Positions 35,796-44,683 of a stretch of DNA of 64,000 bases are shown piece by piece (the first letter of the stretch is position 1; each line of letters opens with the position of its first letter). The stretch comes from Paenibacillus radicis (ex Gao et al. 2016) (GTDB lineage: Bacteria > Bacillota > Bacilli > Paenibacillales > Paenibacillaceae). The notes below the pieces were generated by a model. The model ran no database searches. It saw nothing but the letters and a program-made list of their open reading frames with translations, and had not been told where the DNA came from. The DNA lies in the NCBI RefSeq assembly GCF_014641555.1, contig NZ_BMHY01000011.1, positions 6,711 through 70,710 of the forward strand, in the 5' to 3' direction. The position numbers and the translations under genes were made by a program.

Positions 35796-38369
35796 ATGAA
35801 CGGGTTTCATAATCTTAAAGTGAATTCACCTTATTCAATCAAGAGAATCGAAGATTTGACGATGGAAAGCAAATTTAATGAGCATGCACGGTTTTATTTG
35901 CGGGGGATGCTGGACGATAGTGTTCATTTTACGCCGGTGCTGAATGCTTCGTTTCATGACGAGATTCAATTGCTTCGTATGGACGGGGACAAGGAAGAAA
36001 CGTTGTTTAAGGGTCTGGTGTCCTCGGTGCAAACAACGAATCGCAATGGTATCTATACAATCGAAATTGAAGGGATATCCGGAAGCTTTCATCTGGATAC
36101 GGAGAAGAAAAGCCGTTCCTTTCAAGATAGCGGGATGAGCTATTCCGCATTGTTGGACATTGTCGTGAGAGGCCATTCAAGCGCTAATGTCATTGCCACA
36201 GAAGGGAATGGCGTCAAGTTGGGCAAGGCAGCCATTCAATATAAAGAAACGGACTGGGCGTTTATTAAGCGATTATCCAGTGAATTACAAACGATCGTGA
36301 GCTGTGATATATTGGATAGTAGTCCCCGCTTTTACTTCGGTCTTCCGGAAGGAAAGAGCTACAAGCTGGCGGATGATACGGCTTATACGGCCAAAAAAGA
36401 TTTGCTAGCGTTCAAGAAGGCAAGAGAGCAAAAGGCCGATGCGCAAAGCACGGATTTTTTCTATTACGAGATTGAGAGCAGCGTCCAGTATGCGCTGGGA
36501 GACGAAATTCAGTTTCGGAACAAGAAGCTTTACGTTAGCAGTATGCAAGCTTATATGGATGGAAGCGGGCTAAGATATAAGTACCGCCTATCGAGGCGGG
36601 AAGGTATTCTGCAGCAGCCTCGCGAGAATGTCGCTCTAAAAGGGTTGTCGCTTGAGGGCATGGTGTTGGAGGTAAAGGGGGAGCAGGTTAAGCTCCATCT
36701 GGACATCGACAAAGAGGCAGGTGCCAAGTCGGAATGGTTTCCGTTCGCGCCTCCTACCGGAAATGCGATGTACAGCATGCCTCAGATAGGCACGCATGCC
36801 AGTCTGTATTTTCCCGATGGATCGGCAGCCAACGCTATAGTGGTAGGTGCTGTGCGGAAAAACGGCAGCAGCAGCCCGAAGACGAGCAATCCAAACAACC
36901 GGTATTTCGGCACCGAGCACGGCAGCGAGCTGGAGATGACGCCAACGGCCCTCAACCTTACGGGCGGGAGCAAAGAGCCGCTGAGGATCAGCTTCGACGA
37001 TAACTACGGCATTACCTTGACCAGTCACAAGAAGCTGACGCTGAATGCGGCGGATGAGATCTCTCTTTTCACGCCCAAGCGCATCCTTATTAACGCTCAA
37101 AGCCAGATTCTGGCACGCAAAGGGCAGCTATCGAACGGGCTGATTATAGAGAGCGAGTATCATCTTGTAGCGAACAATGTCATAGCCGTAGGCAGCGATA
37201 GGACAAGCTATATCGTTTATAATGACGAACCAACAGTTGATGCTGCTAGCCAAGAGGCGGCAGCTAAAGAAGCGGAAGCTGCAACAAAGAAGAAGTTTAG
37301 TTGGGGTAAGTTGGCTGCAGTGGTTGGTGCAGCGGTTGCTATTGTAGTCGTAGCTGCGGTCATTGTTGGAACTGGCGGCGCGGCGGCTCCGTTTATTGCT
37401 ATGGCTGCAGTGGGCATGGTGGGAGCACTTGCAACGACTTATGCATCCGATTTGCAAAGTGGAGAGGATAGTAGTTTAGGCAAATATATATGGAATACGA
37501 CATTAGGTGGGATAATTGGGGCTGTAACCGGCGGAATATTTGGTCCAGTTGTAACATCGGCATCTTTGATTCCCATGGCCACGTCACAATTGGTAAAAAT
37601 GCAGGTGACGTCAATGCTTGCAGGCGGTGCAGCGACTGCATCAGACTATGTATTAACTGAAACTTTTAATGGAAGAATGCCTCGATTGGATACCGCACTG
37701 AAATCATTTAGATCTGGAGTTTTGTTTGCAGGCTTTTTGGGACCGCTTGCTCCTTATGTTTCAAAAGCAGTGGCACGTATTTCTACTAGTCTGGGGAATA
37801 AATGGAGACCAAAACCGATTGAACCACAGACCTCTGCGAATAATGGTCTTGAAAAGAAAGGATATGAACCGAAGCCTGGAGAAAGAAGCACTACAAGAGA
37901 GACTGAGGGGATGGGAAATCCTAAGTTACCTTCTGATAAAGAATTAAGCGATTCCATTAATGAATGGTCAAACATGCAGAAAAAATTAGCGCCTTCGAAA
38001 ACAAAAAGGAATGATTTCAACACTGCTTCTTTAGTTTATGACGCAAGAACAGGGAAGTATTACTATGGGATGAACAAGGGCGTGAGACTTAGTGGAGATG
38101 CTCAGAATCCAGTGTTATTTGGAAGTAAAGATAAAGCAGGATTATTGCCGAAGGATTCTCTAAATGATTATCCATTAGGAAATTGTGCAGAGGTAGATGG
38201 AGTGAATCAGGCTTTGAATGATGGGGCAAAAATAGGTGATTTGTACTTGTACACTACTAAAACAACCCCTGCCGAGTTTGGAGCAGCAAAGGAAGCTTGT
38301 CAAAATTGTACGTTTACTTTTAAAGGAAATGTTCTTGATGCACTTACTGGGTGGTATAAAGGAGACTAA
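35796..38369 (+). CDS. VgrG-like spike fused to C-terminal YwqJ-type deaminase toxin
   Basis: This protein of about 857 residues is an evolved VgrG. Residues 1-470 parallel the first spike (KKSRSFQDSGMSYS, QYKETDWAFIKRLS, MYSMPQIGTHASLYFPDG). Residues about 500-640 hold several hydrophobic helices (AAVVGAAVAIVVVAAVIVG and others), like translocation segments of polymorphic toxins. The C-terminal 120 residues carry a deaminase core: NCAEVDG (C797-A798-E799) and ACQNC (C835, C838), as in YwqJ-family toxins. The start at 35796 follows GGAGG; a 35754 start would overlap DUF4280. DNA becomes AT-rich after about 37440, showing that the toxin end was swapped in. Confidence 0.87.
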   Translation: MNGFHNLKVNSPYSIKRIEDLTMESKFNEHARFYLRGMLDDSVHFTPVLNASFHDEIQLLRMDGDKEETLFKGLVSSVQTTNRNGIYTIEIEGISGSFHLDTEKKSRSFQDSGMSYSALLDIVVRGHSSANVIATEGNGVKLGKAAIQYKETDWAFIKRLSSELQTIVSCDILDSSPRFYFGLPEGKSYKLADDTAYTAKKDLLAFKKAREQKADAQSTDFFYYEIESSVQYALGDEIQFRNKKLYVSSMQAYMDGSGLRYKYRLSRREGILQQPRENVALKGLSLEGMVLEVKGEQVKLHLDIDKEAGAKSEWFPFAPPTGNAMYSMPQIGTHASLYFPDGSAANAIVVGAVRKNGSSSPKTSNPNNRYFGTEHGSELEMTPTALNLTGGSKEPLRISFDDNYGITLTSHKKLTLNAADEISLFTPKRILINAQSQILARKGQLSNGLIIESEYHLVANNVIAVGSDRTSYIVYNDEPTVDAASQEAAAKEAEAATKKKFSWGKLAAVVGAAVAIVVVAAVIVGTGGAAAPFIAMAAVGMVGALATTYASDLQSGEDSSLGKYIWNTTLGGIIGAVTGGIFGPVVTSASLIPMATSQLVKMQVTSMLAGGAATASDYVLTETFNGRMPRLDTALKSFRSGVLFAGFLGPLAPYVSKAVARISTSLGNKWRPKPIEPQTSANNGLEKKGYEPKPGERSTTRETEGMGNPKLPSDKELSDSINEWSNMQKKLAPSKTKRNDFNTASLVYDARTGKYYYGMNKGVRLSGDAQNPVLFGSKDKAGLLPKDSLNDYPLGNCAEVDGVNQALNDGAKIGDLYLYTTKTTPAEFGAAKEACQNCTFTFKGNVLDALTGWYKGD

Positions 38370-38372
38370 TAA

Positions 38373-38900
38373 ATGATGAATATGGAAAAATTTAAGCAAA
38401 TCTCTTTGAGAGGTAGAGTTGCTTATGGAGTTAGCTGTTTTGAAAATGCCCTTCTAGCTTTAAAATATAATCTCGATGACTGGAAGATAGTTTTGAACTA
38501 CTTATGGGAATTCACTAATTCCAACAATTTAGAAGAATGTCATACAATTGCAAATGAATTGATTCCTGAGAATTTGCTAGAGTTTAAAACATATGAAAAG
38601 CATGGATTTGAACGATTGAGCAAAGAGGAATTTCTGCACTTGTACAAATTGTATCAAGATATTGATGAATCCATTAACTCATTACTTTATGGTATTCATG
38701 AGCTTGGTGCTAGCCACGCGTACGGTACGGTTAGTGGATATGGTGAAAGTAGCTTGAAATCTTTGGAAAGACTTATAAGTTTAATGTTAAATAACAAATA
38801 TCCATTGCCAAGCGTAGAACAGTTCTTAATATTTTCTATTAATGAAAATAAAGGATGGGGAAATAAGTTCGATGGTACAAAATTTTCCGAAATTCTGTAA
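38373..38900 (+). CDS. Probable immunity protein for the deaminase toxin
   Basis: This 175-residue, mostly helical, acidic protein begins four bases after the toxin stop. Position, size and AT-rich composition are those of cognate immunity genes. I do not recognise its family. It contains SFENALLALKYNLDDWK-like helices and a Gly/Ser-rich loop (GTVSGYGESSLKS) before the last helices. Confidence 0.75.
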   Translation: MMNMEKFKQISLRGRVAYGVSCFENALLALKYNLDDWKIVLNYLWEFTNSNNLEECHTIANELIPENLLEFKTYEKHGFERLSKEEFLHLYKLYQDIDESINSLLYGIHELGASHAYGTVSGYGESSLKSLERLISLMLNNKYPLPSVEQFLIFSINENKGWGNKFDGTKFSEIL

Positions 38901-39031
38901 CATAGAAATTGAGGGCTAGCCAGTGCCGAATGAACCCATCATTCAACCAAGAACACATATAACCCATGTAATACCCGTATAAAGATTTCGTCATTTTGTT
39001 TGTACGCACATCAAATGCTTTAATTTTATAA

Positions 39032-39130
39032 CCTAAATAACGCTATTCCATTACATTAAACAGGTCTATTATGGTCAGCTACAACCATGATTGACCTGTT
39101 TTTTATGAACTTCGTTTTCTTGGTGAAAAT
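39032..39130 (+). repeat. Repeat copy 1 with terminator hairpin
   Basis: CCTAAATAACG at 39032-39042 leads to a hairpin at 39059-39100 (AACAGGTC ... GACCTGTT) and a T tract. A clearly related copy lies at 43356-43450 and a weaker relative at 45742-45786. Confidence 0.75.
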
Positions 39131-39175
39131 ACATAAAAGCTAGAGGATAATGCTAATCGAAGGAGACAATCATTT

Positions 39176-39712
39176 ATGGATAATGTACAAACTGCCAAAG
39201 AAATTCGTATAGCTATTAAGCAAGGTAATACTGCAAGAGTTACTGAACTAATCGGCAACAATATTGAATTATTAAATATGATGACACCTTTTGGAACGTG
39301 GCTTCATGTAGCTGCTTCGAAAGGCCAACTTGATATCGTTAAGAAACTTATACAATTAGAAGCTGATGTTAATAAGCTTGGTGGTGCATATGGTGGTGGA
39401 GCAATCAACGAGGCTGCTTCAGGAGGACACATAGATGTGGTGAAGTATTTATTGTCCTGTGGTGCAAAATTGAATATCAGTGAGCCTGAAAGAAATCCGT
39501 TGTTTGGTGCGATTAGTAATGGACATGTAGATATTGCAGAGTTTTTAATCAAGAGTGGTATTGATATAAGTATTAAGTACAGTGGTGATTATATGACAAA
39601 TATGGATGCTTTGGCTTTTGCTCAAGAACAGGGACAAACTGCAGTAGTAAAATTATTGGAACCTCTGAGTGATAGTGCCTTTAACAGAAAGGAGATTTAT
39701 CAAAGTGAGTAG
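39176..39712 (+). CDS. Ankyrin-repeat protein, likely immunity-array member
   Basis: This 178-residue protein is built of about four ankyrin repeats, with consensus pieces WLHVAASKGQLDIVKKLI, INEAASGGHIDVVKYLL and LFGAISNGHVDIAEFLI. Small ankyrin proteins are frequent immunity or accessory genes in polymorphic-toxin arrays. GAAGGAG precedes the ATG. It follows repeat copy 1 and is followed by a broken gene, so it is part of an array gathered by recombination. Confidence 0.88.
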   Translation: MDNVQTAKEIRIAIKQGNTARVTELIGNNIELLNMMTPFGTWLHVAASKGQLDIVKKLIQLEADVNKLGGAYGGGAINEAASGGHIDVVKYLLSCGAKLNISEPERNPLFGAISNGHVDIAEFLIKSGIDISIKYSGDYMTNMDALAFAQEQGQTAVVKLLEPLSDSAFNRKEIYQSE

Positions 39713-39720
39713 GGAAACTG

Positions 39721-39991
39721 CCATTTAATTTTGTGGAAAAGAAGTCGATATAACTTTAATGGTAGATGGTGATGATGATGGTGATTTTAGTGAAAAACAG
39801 TATGCTTCGTATCAAACTTTAATAGAAAACTGGTGAAGGATATTATTGATACTTGCTTTGTTATAAATGATTTTAAAAAGACAAAAGAATGGCCGGGAAA
39901 AATTTATTTTACAGGATTTGCACGAAAAAATAAAAGGATTGTGAAAAATGGCACACTATACGAATCTTATGAACAGCAGCTGGTACGGTGA
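39721..39991 (+). pseudogene. Frameshifted immunity-like gene remnant
   Basis: Three overlapping frames each give protein-like sequence but no intact gene: PFNFVEK from 39721, then VDITLMVDGDDDGDFS to 39836, and TKEWPGKIYFTGFARK to 39991. Together they look like one gene broken by frameshifts and a deletion. The D-rich start is reminiscent of small immunity proteins of the DUF6985 type, which is uncertain. Its end overlaps the start of the next gene. Confidence 0.55.
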
Positions 39992-40742
39992 GATATCAAA
40001 TTCCAACATTTCGAATATTAAGGAAAGCATTTTACTTTCAAAGACGGAACAAGATGTTACACTCCAACTCGTAGAACTTTTCAAATTAGGAGATTTTACT
40101 CAAAAAACACTCTTAATTCACTTGTTAAATCATTCTGAAGATGAAGCAGTATTAAATCTTTGTATTCGGATATTTTGCTCAATTTGCACTCATGAAGATT
40201 TAAGAGATTCCGACAATTTTCGGTTTTTAGAAAAAGCTGCTGAAGATGCGGTTAATACATTTGCGTCAGCGGCAGTTACAACGCTTTCTCTCGAAGTAGT
40301 TCCATATCTTTTAACGTTACTTGAAGATTGGGATGAAATTCATGATACATCGACCATTATAAGGGATGCTATAGATGCATTTATTGATTTTACAGAGCAT
40401 TTAGGTGAAGATTCATCCGTGGAAGAGATTGGTCAATATTATTTGGCATACATTAACGGCCGTGATCCTGAAAAATATTACTATAATCAGAAACTTTCAT
40501 TTCCTGGTGAACTAGCCAAAAAGTTAATTGAAAGAGTTATGAATGCTGCTAGCAACGGACATGCACTTGAAATGGAGTTAATTCCTTCCCTATTATCGAT
40601 TTGGTCTGGAAAGAAAGTGCCAGGCGATTATTACACTGTAATAAATTCAGACAACTATAAAGGGTTTATTCATTATGTCGAAGGACTTTCAAAGAAAAAT
40701 TGGGAGAAGGGACAGAAGTATTTTTACGGACATAAAATATAG
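39948..40742 (+). CDS. Imm47-like immunity protein
   Basis: This 264-residue helical protein starts MAHYTNLMNSSWYG and looks like the Imm47 immunity family, from memory. HEAT-like helices make up most of it (VVPYLLTLLEDWDE, IIRDAIDAFIDF). It has no toxin partner in the window, so it would be an orphan that protects against foreign effectors. AAAAGGATTG precedes the ATG. It is AT-rich like its neighbours. Confidence 0.6.
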   Translation: MAHYTNLMNSSWYGEISNSNISNIKESILLSKTEQDVTLQLVELFKLGDFTQKTLLIHLLNHSEDEAVLNLCIRIFCSICTHEDLRDSDNFRFLEKAAEDAVNTFASAAVTTLSLEVVPYLLTLLEDWDEIHDTSTIIRDAIDAFIDFTEHLGEDSSVEEIGQYYLAYINGRDPEKYYYNQKLSFPGELAKKLIERVMNAASNGHALEMELIPSLLSIWSGKKVPGDYYTVINSDNYKGFIHYVEGLSKKNWEKGQKYFYGHKI

Positions 40743-40897
40743 CAGAGAACGGATATTCCTATATTAAATGAAGATGGAAAAGGGCTATAAAACATACAGA
40801 ACTGATCTTAAATGAAATTCTAAGAAACACTTAAATAGTAGTTAAGGATATCCCATTTAATCAAATGAGATAATTAAAATAATTTAGAGGTATAACT

Positions 40898-41164
40898 ATG
40901 GTACAAATGGATGGTTCACATCAACCTATTACAATAGAAGAAATTAATGAATTTCAGCAGAGGCTTAATTTGAGTTTTCCTGAACAGTATATAAATTTCC
41001 TATTAGAATCGAATGGGGGCGATCCTTCACCAAGTATGTTCAAAATTTCTGATGAGCAAGGTGAAGGAGTACTAAATATTCTTTATGGTATTGGGGACAT
41101 GTACAGTAACTTAGAAGAGTATATAGATATTTATGAAGGTAGAACAATATCAAGAGTGGGATGA
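40898..41164 (+). CDS. SUKH/SMI1-KNR4-like immunity protein, truncated
   Basis: This 88-residue ORF carries the N-terminal half of a SUKH domain: ITIEEINEFQQRLNLSFPEQ, then FLLESNGGDPS and a following strand. Intact SUKH proteins have about 140 residues, so the C-terminal half is missing. Another frame (41133-41246) takes over, giving WDENGNLIKVKQEATAFEK, which looks like the end of a different gene. A deletion has probably joined two genes. Confidence 0.6.
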   Translation: MVQMDGSHQPITIEEINEFQQRLNLSFPEQYINFLLESNGGDPSPSMFKISDEQGEGVLNILYGIGDMYSNLEEYIDIYEGRTISRVG

Positions 41165-41246
41165 AAACGGAAATTTAATCAAAGTAAAACAAGAGGCAAC
41201 TGCTTTTGAAAAAGAAATGATTGCTAAATATGACTTGAAAGCTTAG
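41133..41246 (+). pseudogene. C-terminal fragment of another gene
   Basis: This frame encodes about 37 residues (MKVEQYQEWDENGNLIK and on) that look like the end of a coding region unrelated to the SUKH part. It overlaps the SUKH ORF by 32 bases in another frame. Confidence 0.4.
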
Positions 41247-41312
41247 AGGTTTTAGAAATAATACACAAGATTTGAGTATTGAGTTTAAAATAGATGAATC
41301 CTGAGGTTGACT

Positions 41313-41734
41313 ATGAATAGCTATATATTATCTTTCACAAAAAAGTTTGCTTATTTTTTTGAACATATAGAAATTTCTAATATTATTTATTTACATGATG
41401 AGGATGATAATGAGAGATTAGACCACGTTATCTTCCTTGAAAAAAATGATGGTGATGTTATAGGCATATATTTGAGAGGCATGAATCCATTAATCTCAGC
41501 GAATAGAATTTATGATTTGGATGATTTTAATTTATTTGCTAATTATGATGAGTTAATTGAATGCAAAGAAAATAAATTAGTTCTGAATACAATGAATTAT
41601 TGGGCTTTTATTTATCGAATAACGATGGATCTGCTTCCTTATTTATATTATTTTCACACGATGAGATTGATGTAAAAACGGATTGTAGTAAGTCAGACGC
41701 TAATAAGATATTTGAAAATAACTATTGCAAATAA
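41313..41734 (+). pseudogene. Frameshifted small hypothetical gene
   Basis: The ATG at 41313 opens a frame of 120 residues that ends at 41675 with an implausible tail. Shifting frame near 41622 restores a natural-looking end (NNDGSASLFILFSHDEIDV, to a stop at 41732-41734), so the gene probably lost one base in an A run. The restored protein of about 140 residues is unrecognised. It sits in the immunity array. Confidence 0.55.
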
Positions 41735-41779
41735 TATTGAGGAATTGATTACACAATTGCGGCTTGCAAAAGAGAGAAT

Positions 41780-43294
41780 GTGAGGGAAGAAACATTGAAT
41801 TACAGCGTGTTAACTTACATAGAAAATCTAGAACCGAAGTATATGAACGAATCGACTCTATTTGATGAAGTAACCGTGATCTTATTTGACTACTATGATG
41901 AGAAGATAGATAGCTTTCGTATTGGCGGCAGATTAAAGGATATGTTCGTGCTAAAGGATGGAACCCGTGCCCCTTATGCAAGAATAAAAGATATTGACTT
42001 TGCAGTAATGCCTAGATTTTGCAGTCATGTCGTTATTAATAGAGAGTGGAATGAGATAAAGTTTCGAGAGGATTCTAATTTTTTTACGAGCTATTATCAA
42101 CAGTTCATTGAGTCGGAGAGCGACCCAGAGACGGTTCTTATTATCCTGGATTGCTATAAAACAGAAGGTCGAGATTCCATGGCAGACTGTATATTGTCAA
42201 TCGCCCAAGGATATAGTCAAGGTGCTGAAGATCTGCTGCTGTTATTGACAGAAGGTGCATATTTGGGGGAACAAGCTGAAGTTGTAGAAAAGTTGTATAA
42301 CGAAAATTCGAATCAAAAGCTATCTGAAATTTGGGCGTTTCACTGTATCCAAGTTGGAAATTTAGATGCCATTCAAGAGATTCAAGATCCGATGAATGTG
42401 ATCAATCTGTTTCATCCAACCCTCATGTCTGACCGTACACTTAAGCTCTTACAAATACCAGATGGGCTTCATATGATTATTCTTCGCTGGTTGGAATACG
42501 AGGATCCAGTGATACGTATAGATACAGCACGAACTATATCTCGGTTCGCCGAAAACTCCCATAACATTGCGCCATATATGAATTCATTGGAAGCTAGGCT
42601 TCATGACCATGAGCAACTAAGGTGGCATGGGCAGGTGTCTGCGTACGCAGCTAGTGCTTTGTATTATTCGACTGTGTCCAAAGAAACAAGAGCAAGAGCC
42701 TTGAACATATTACTAGATAAATTAGTTGACAAAGATAAAAAGACTTCTGTTAACTGTTCGGCTGCTTACACACGCTATTTAATAGATGAAAGTGATTATG
42801 ATGCAATCGATAGGCTAATGAAACATAAGTCCAAGCATGTTCGAACCGGAGTCATGAGAGGGTTTTACGCAAAAGTGCTATCAACGGATGATGTTATGGA
42901 ACGTATGCGAAAACAAAATAAGAATATCCCTTTGGAACCATTCGATTTTTCTCCAGTGTGTGAAAGATTGTTGGAAGGTCTCCAAGATGACTGCCTGGAG
43001 GCACGGAAGTTTGCATCGGAAGCTCTTCGGGATGCCGCATGTAAGAGGGGTTTGGACGTAACAGCAGCCATGCCAATGATGATAGAAATACTTTCTTGTG
43101 GTGATTCGATTATTGTACAAAATGCAATGGCAGCTCTTAAAAATAGTATGTGGAAAATAGACTCTGATCTGATTAAAAAAGCACTCTTTGCTACCGAGAG
43201 ACTTCTTCAGGATAACAACAAAAACGTCCGTCAGGAGGCCGGGATTGCTGCTAGAGAAGCGAAAAATATTCTTATGGAAAGAGAAAATGGATGA
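41780..43294 (+). CDS. HEAT-repeat protein
   Basis: This 504-residue protein has an N-terminal domain of about 110 residues resembling immunity domains and then many HEAT-like helical hairpins (DPVIRIDTARTISRFAE, KHVRTGVMRGFYAKVL, NVRQEAGIAAREAK). No catalytic motif is present. The GTG at 41780 and a TTG at 41795 are both possible; AGGGA lies 8 bases before the TTG. It is probably a large immunity or scaffold protein. Confidence 0.75.
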   Translation: MREETLNYSVLTYIENLEPKYMNESTLFDEVTVILFDYYDEKIDSFRIGGRLKDMFVLKDGTRAPYARIKDIDFAVMPRFCSHVVINREWNEIKFREDSNFFTSYYQQFIESESDPETVLIILDCYKTEGRDSMADCILSIAQGYSQGAEDLLLLLTEGAYLGEQAEVVEKLYNENSNQKLSEIWAFHCIQVGNLDAIQEIQDPMNVINLFHPTLMSDRTLKLLQIPDGLHMIILRWLEYEDPVIRIDTARTISRFAENSHNIAPYMNSLEARLHDHEQLRWHGQVSAYAASALYYSTVSKETRARALNILLDKLVDKDKKTSVNCSAAYTRYLIDESDYDAIDRLMKHKSKHVRTGVMRGFYAKVLSTDDVMERMRKQNKNIPLEPFDFSPVCERLLEGLQDDCLEARKFASEALRDAACKRGLDVTAAMPMMIEILSCGDSIIVQNAMAALKNSMWKIDSDLIKKALFATERLLQDNNKNVRQEAGIAAREAKNILMERENG

Positions 43295-43355
43295 CACGAT
43301 GATGTGATCAATCTGAAGGGAAATTAAATATAGAATATGATTATACAAAATATAG

Positions 43356-43450
43356 CCTAAATAACGTAATAGTGTTAAATCAAACAGGTCGATTATGGTC
43401 AGATACCACCATGATGGACCTGTTTTTTGTTATCTTATTTTCTTGTGATT
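43356..43450 (+). repeat. Repeat copy 2 with terminator hairpin
   Basis: CCTAAATAACG at 43356-43366, then AACAGGTCGATTATGGTC ... GACCATG-type hairpin at 43383-43424 and a T tract, matching copy 1 along roughly 95 bases. It ends the HEAT gene. Confidence 0.75.
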
Positions 43451-43625
43451 TTCAAATTTACTCGTAATGTAGTATGGCATAAAACGAAAATCGTACCGCC
43501 ATGATGAATATCACCAGAATTATAGTAAATCCAAAGTTTTCCTAAATAGAACTAAAAATTCAGTATGATTCTGCCGATATAGAATATTCAGTGGAAAATA
43601 TACACAAATGAAGGAGAGTTCTGTT

Positions 43626-44636
43626 TTGAAGAAGCTATTGTCTATTACCATCAGTGTCGTACTAATCGTTCTGCTCAGCGCCTGCAATGTGGTCGGGGAT
43701 GCCACAAAGAAAACATCACAAACAAAAAATAATGGAGCGCCTACGGATTTGGCTAAATCCAACGCTTATGTAGAGCTAATTAATTATATGTCAGGATGGC
43801 TGAATTTAGCTGAAGGTAATTATACTAGCAAATTTGGTCTTGAAGAAGAGATGCAGTTTCCGAAAAATTTTGATCCTGCCAAGTTTGACGGCAGCGTACT
43901 GAACCCAATTACCCAAGCCAGTTTCGACGAAGCAGATAAACTGATAGCTATGGCGTCTGAGAAGCCATCCATTGGGCCAGCGGATGAGACGATGAAGCTG
44001 CTTGCGCCAAAGTTAAAAGAGTTTTATGCTATCGTGAATGAAATGGATACTTACTACCGTTCCAAAGAATTTTTACAAGATAAATTCGAGAAAGGCAAGG
44101 AGTTGCACAAAAAATATCATACTCTGTATGTAGAGTATTCCGAGCTTGGCGAGAAACTTTACTTGGAAATGTCTGAAGTTACAAAGAAAAATGAACTGGA
44201 ACAAATGAAGAGATTGAAGGAAGAAGGATATCTGATCGGGTACTACGCTAGAAGTGTTGTAATCAGGAGCAAAGAAATTCAGGAAGACTTCTATGAAGCG
44301 GGGATAGATGACAGCAATCTGGGTGACTATGACGCATCTAAATTTAGAGAAAAGTATGATTTGTTAACTGCTGACATTGAACAGTTCCTGAAATATTCCA
44401 CGGATGAAGATCAAATGGCCAAGGAAGGTATTAAGTACCTCGGCATGTTCGGGGATGCGATGGCCAGGACAAAAGGTGCCGCCACCGATATTGTGCAGTT
44501 CCTTGAGAAGACTGAGCCAAGCGAGAGCAGCTCTGCTGGCTCAGGCAGAGTTACTACTGGCGAGCGTATCGGGCTGATTGAAAACTTCGACAAGCGTGTG
44601 TCGGATATGATCGGCCGGTACAATCAAATTCGATAA
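43626..44636 (+). CDS. YiiG/DUF3829-type lipoprotein A
   Basis: This protein of about 336 residues has a lipoprotein signal ending in LLSAC (lipobox). The remaining part is an alpha-helical domain of the DUF3829 (YiiG-like) kind. AAGGAGAG lies 8 bases before TTG at 43626, so the in-frame ATG at 43608, inside that site, is unlikely. It should be anchored on the outer face of the membrane. A paralogous gene follows. Function is unknown. Confidence 0.75.
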   Translation: MKKLLSITISVVLIVLLSACNVVGDATKKTSQTKNNGAPTDLAKSNAYVELINYMSGWLNLAEGNYTSKFGLEEEMQFPKNFDPAKFDGSVLNPITQASFDEADKLIAMASEKPSIGPADETMKLLAPKLKEFYAIVNEMDTYYRSKEFLQDKFEKGKELHKKYHTLYVEYSELGEKLYLEMSEVTKKNELEQMKRLKEEGYLIGYYARSVVIRSKEIQEDFYEAGIDDSNLGDYDASKFREKYDLLTADIEQFLKYSTDEDQMAKEGIKYLGMFGDAMARTKGAATDIVQFLEKTEPSESSSAGSGRVTTGERIGLIENFDKRVSDMIGRYNQIR

Positions 44637-44683
44637 GGCAGCTCCCCAAGCTGGCTTGCTCTCTAGAGGAGGACTTCATACCT

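Noticed and set aside
15871..38900. Locus being a prophage or PBSX-like tailocin
   Set aside because: There is no portal, terminase, capsid, holin, lysin or tape-measure gene, while FHA, kinase and phosphatase genes are present.
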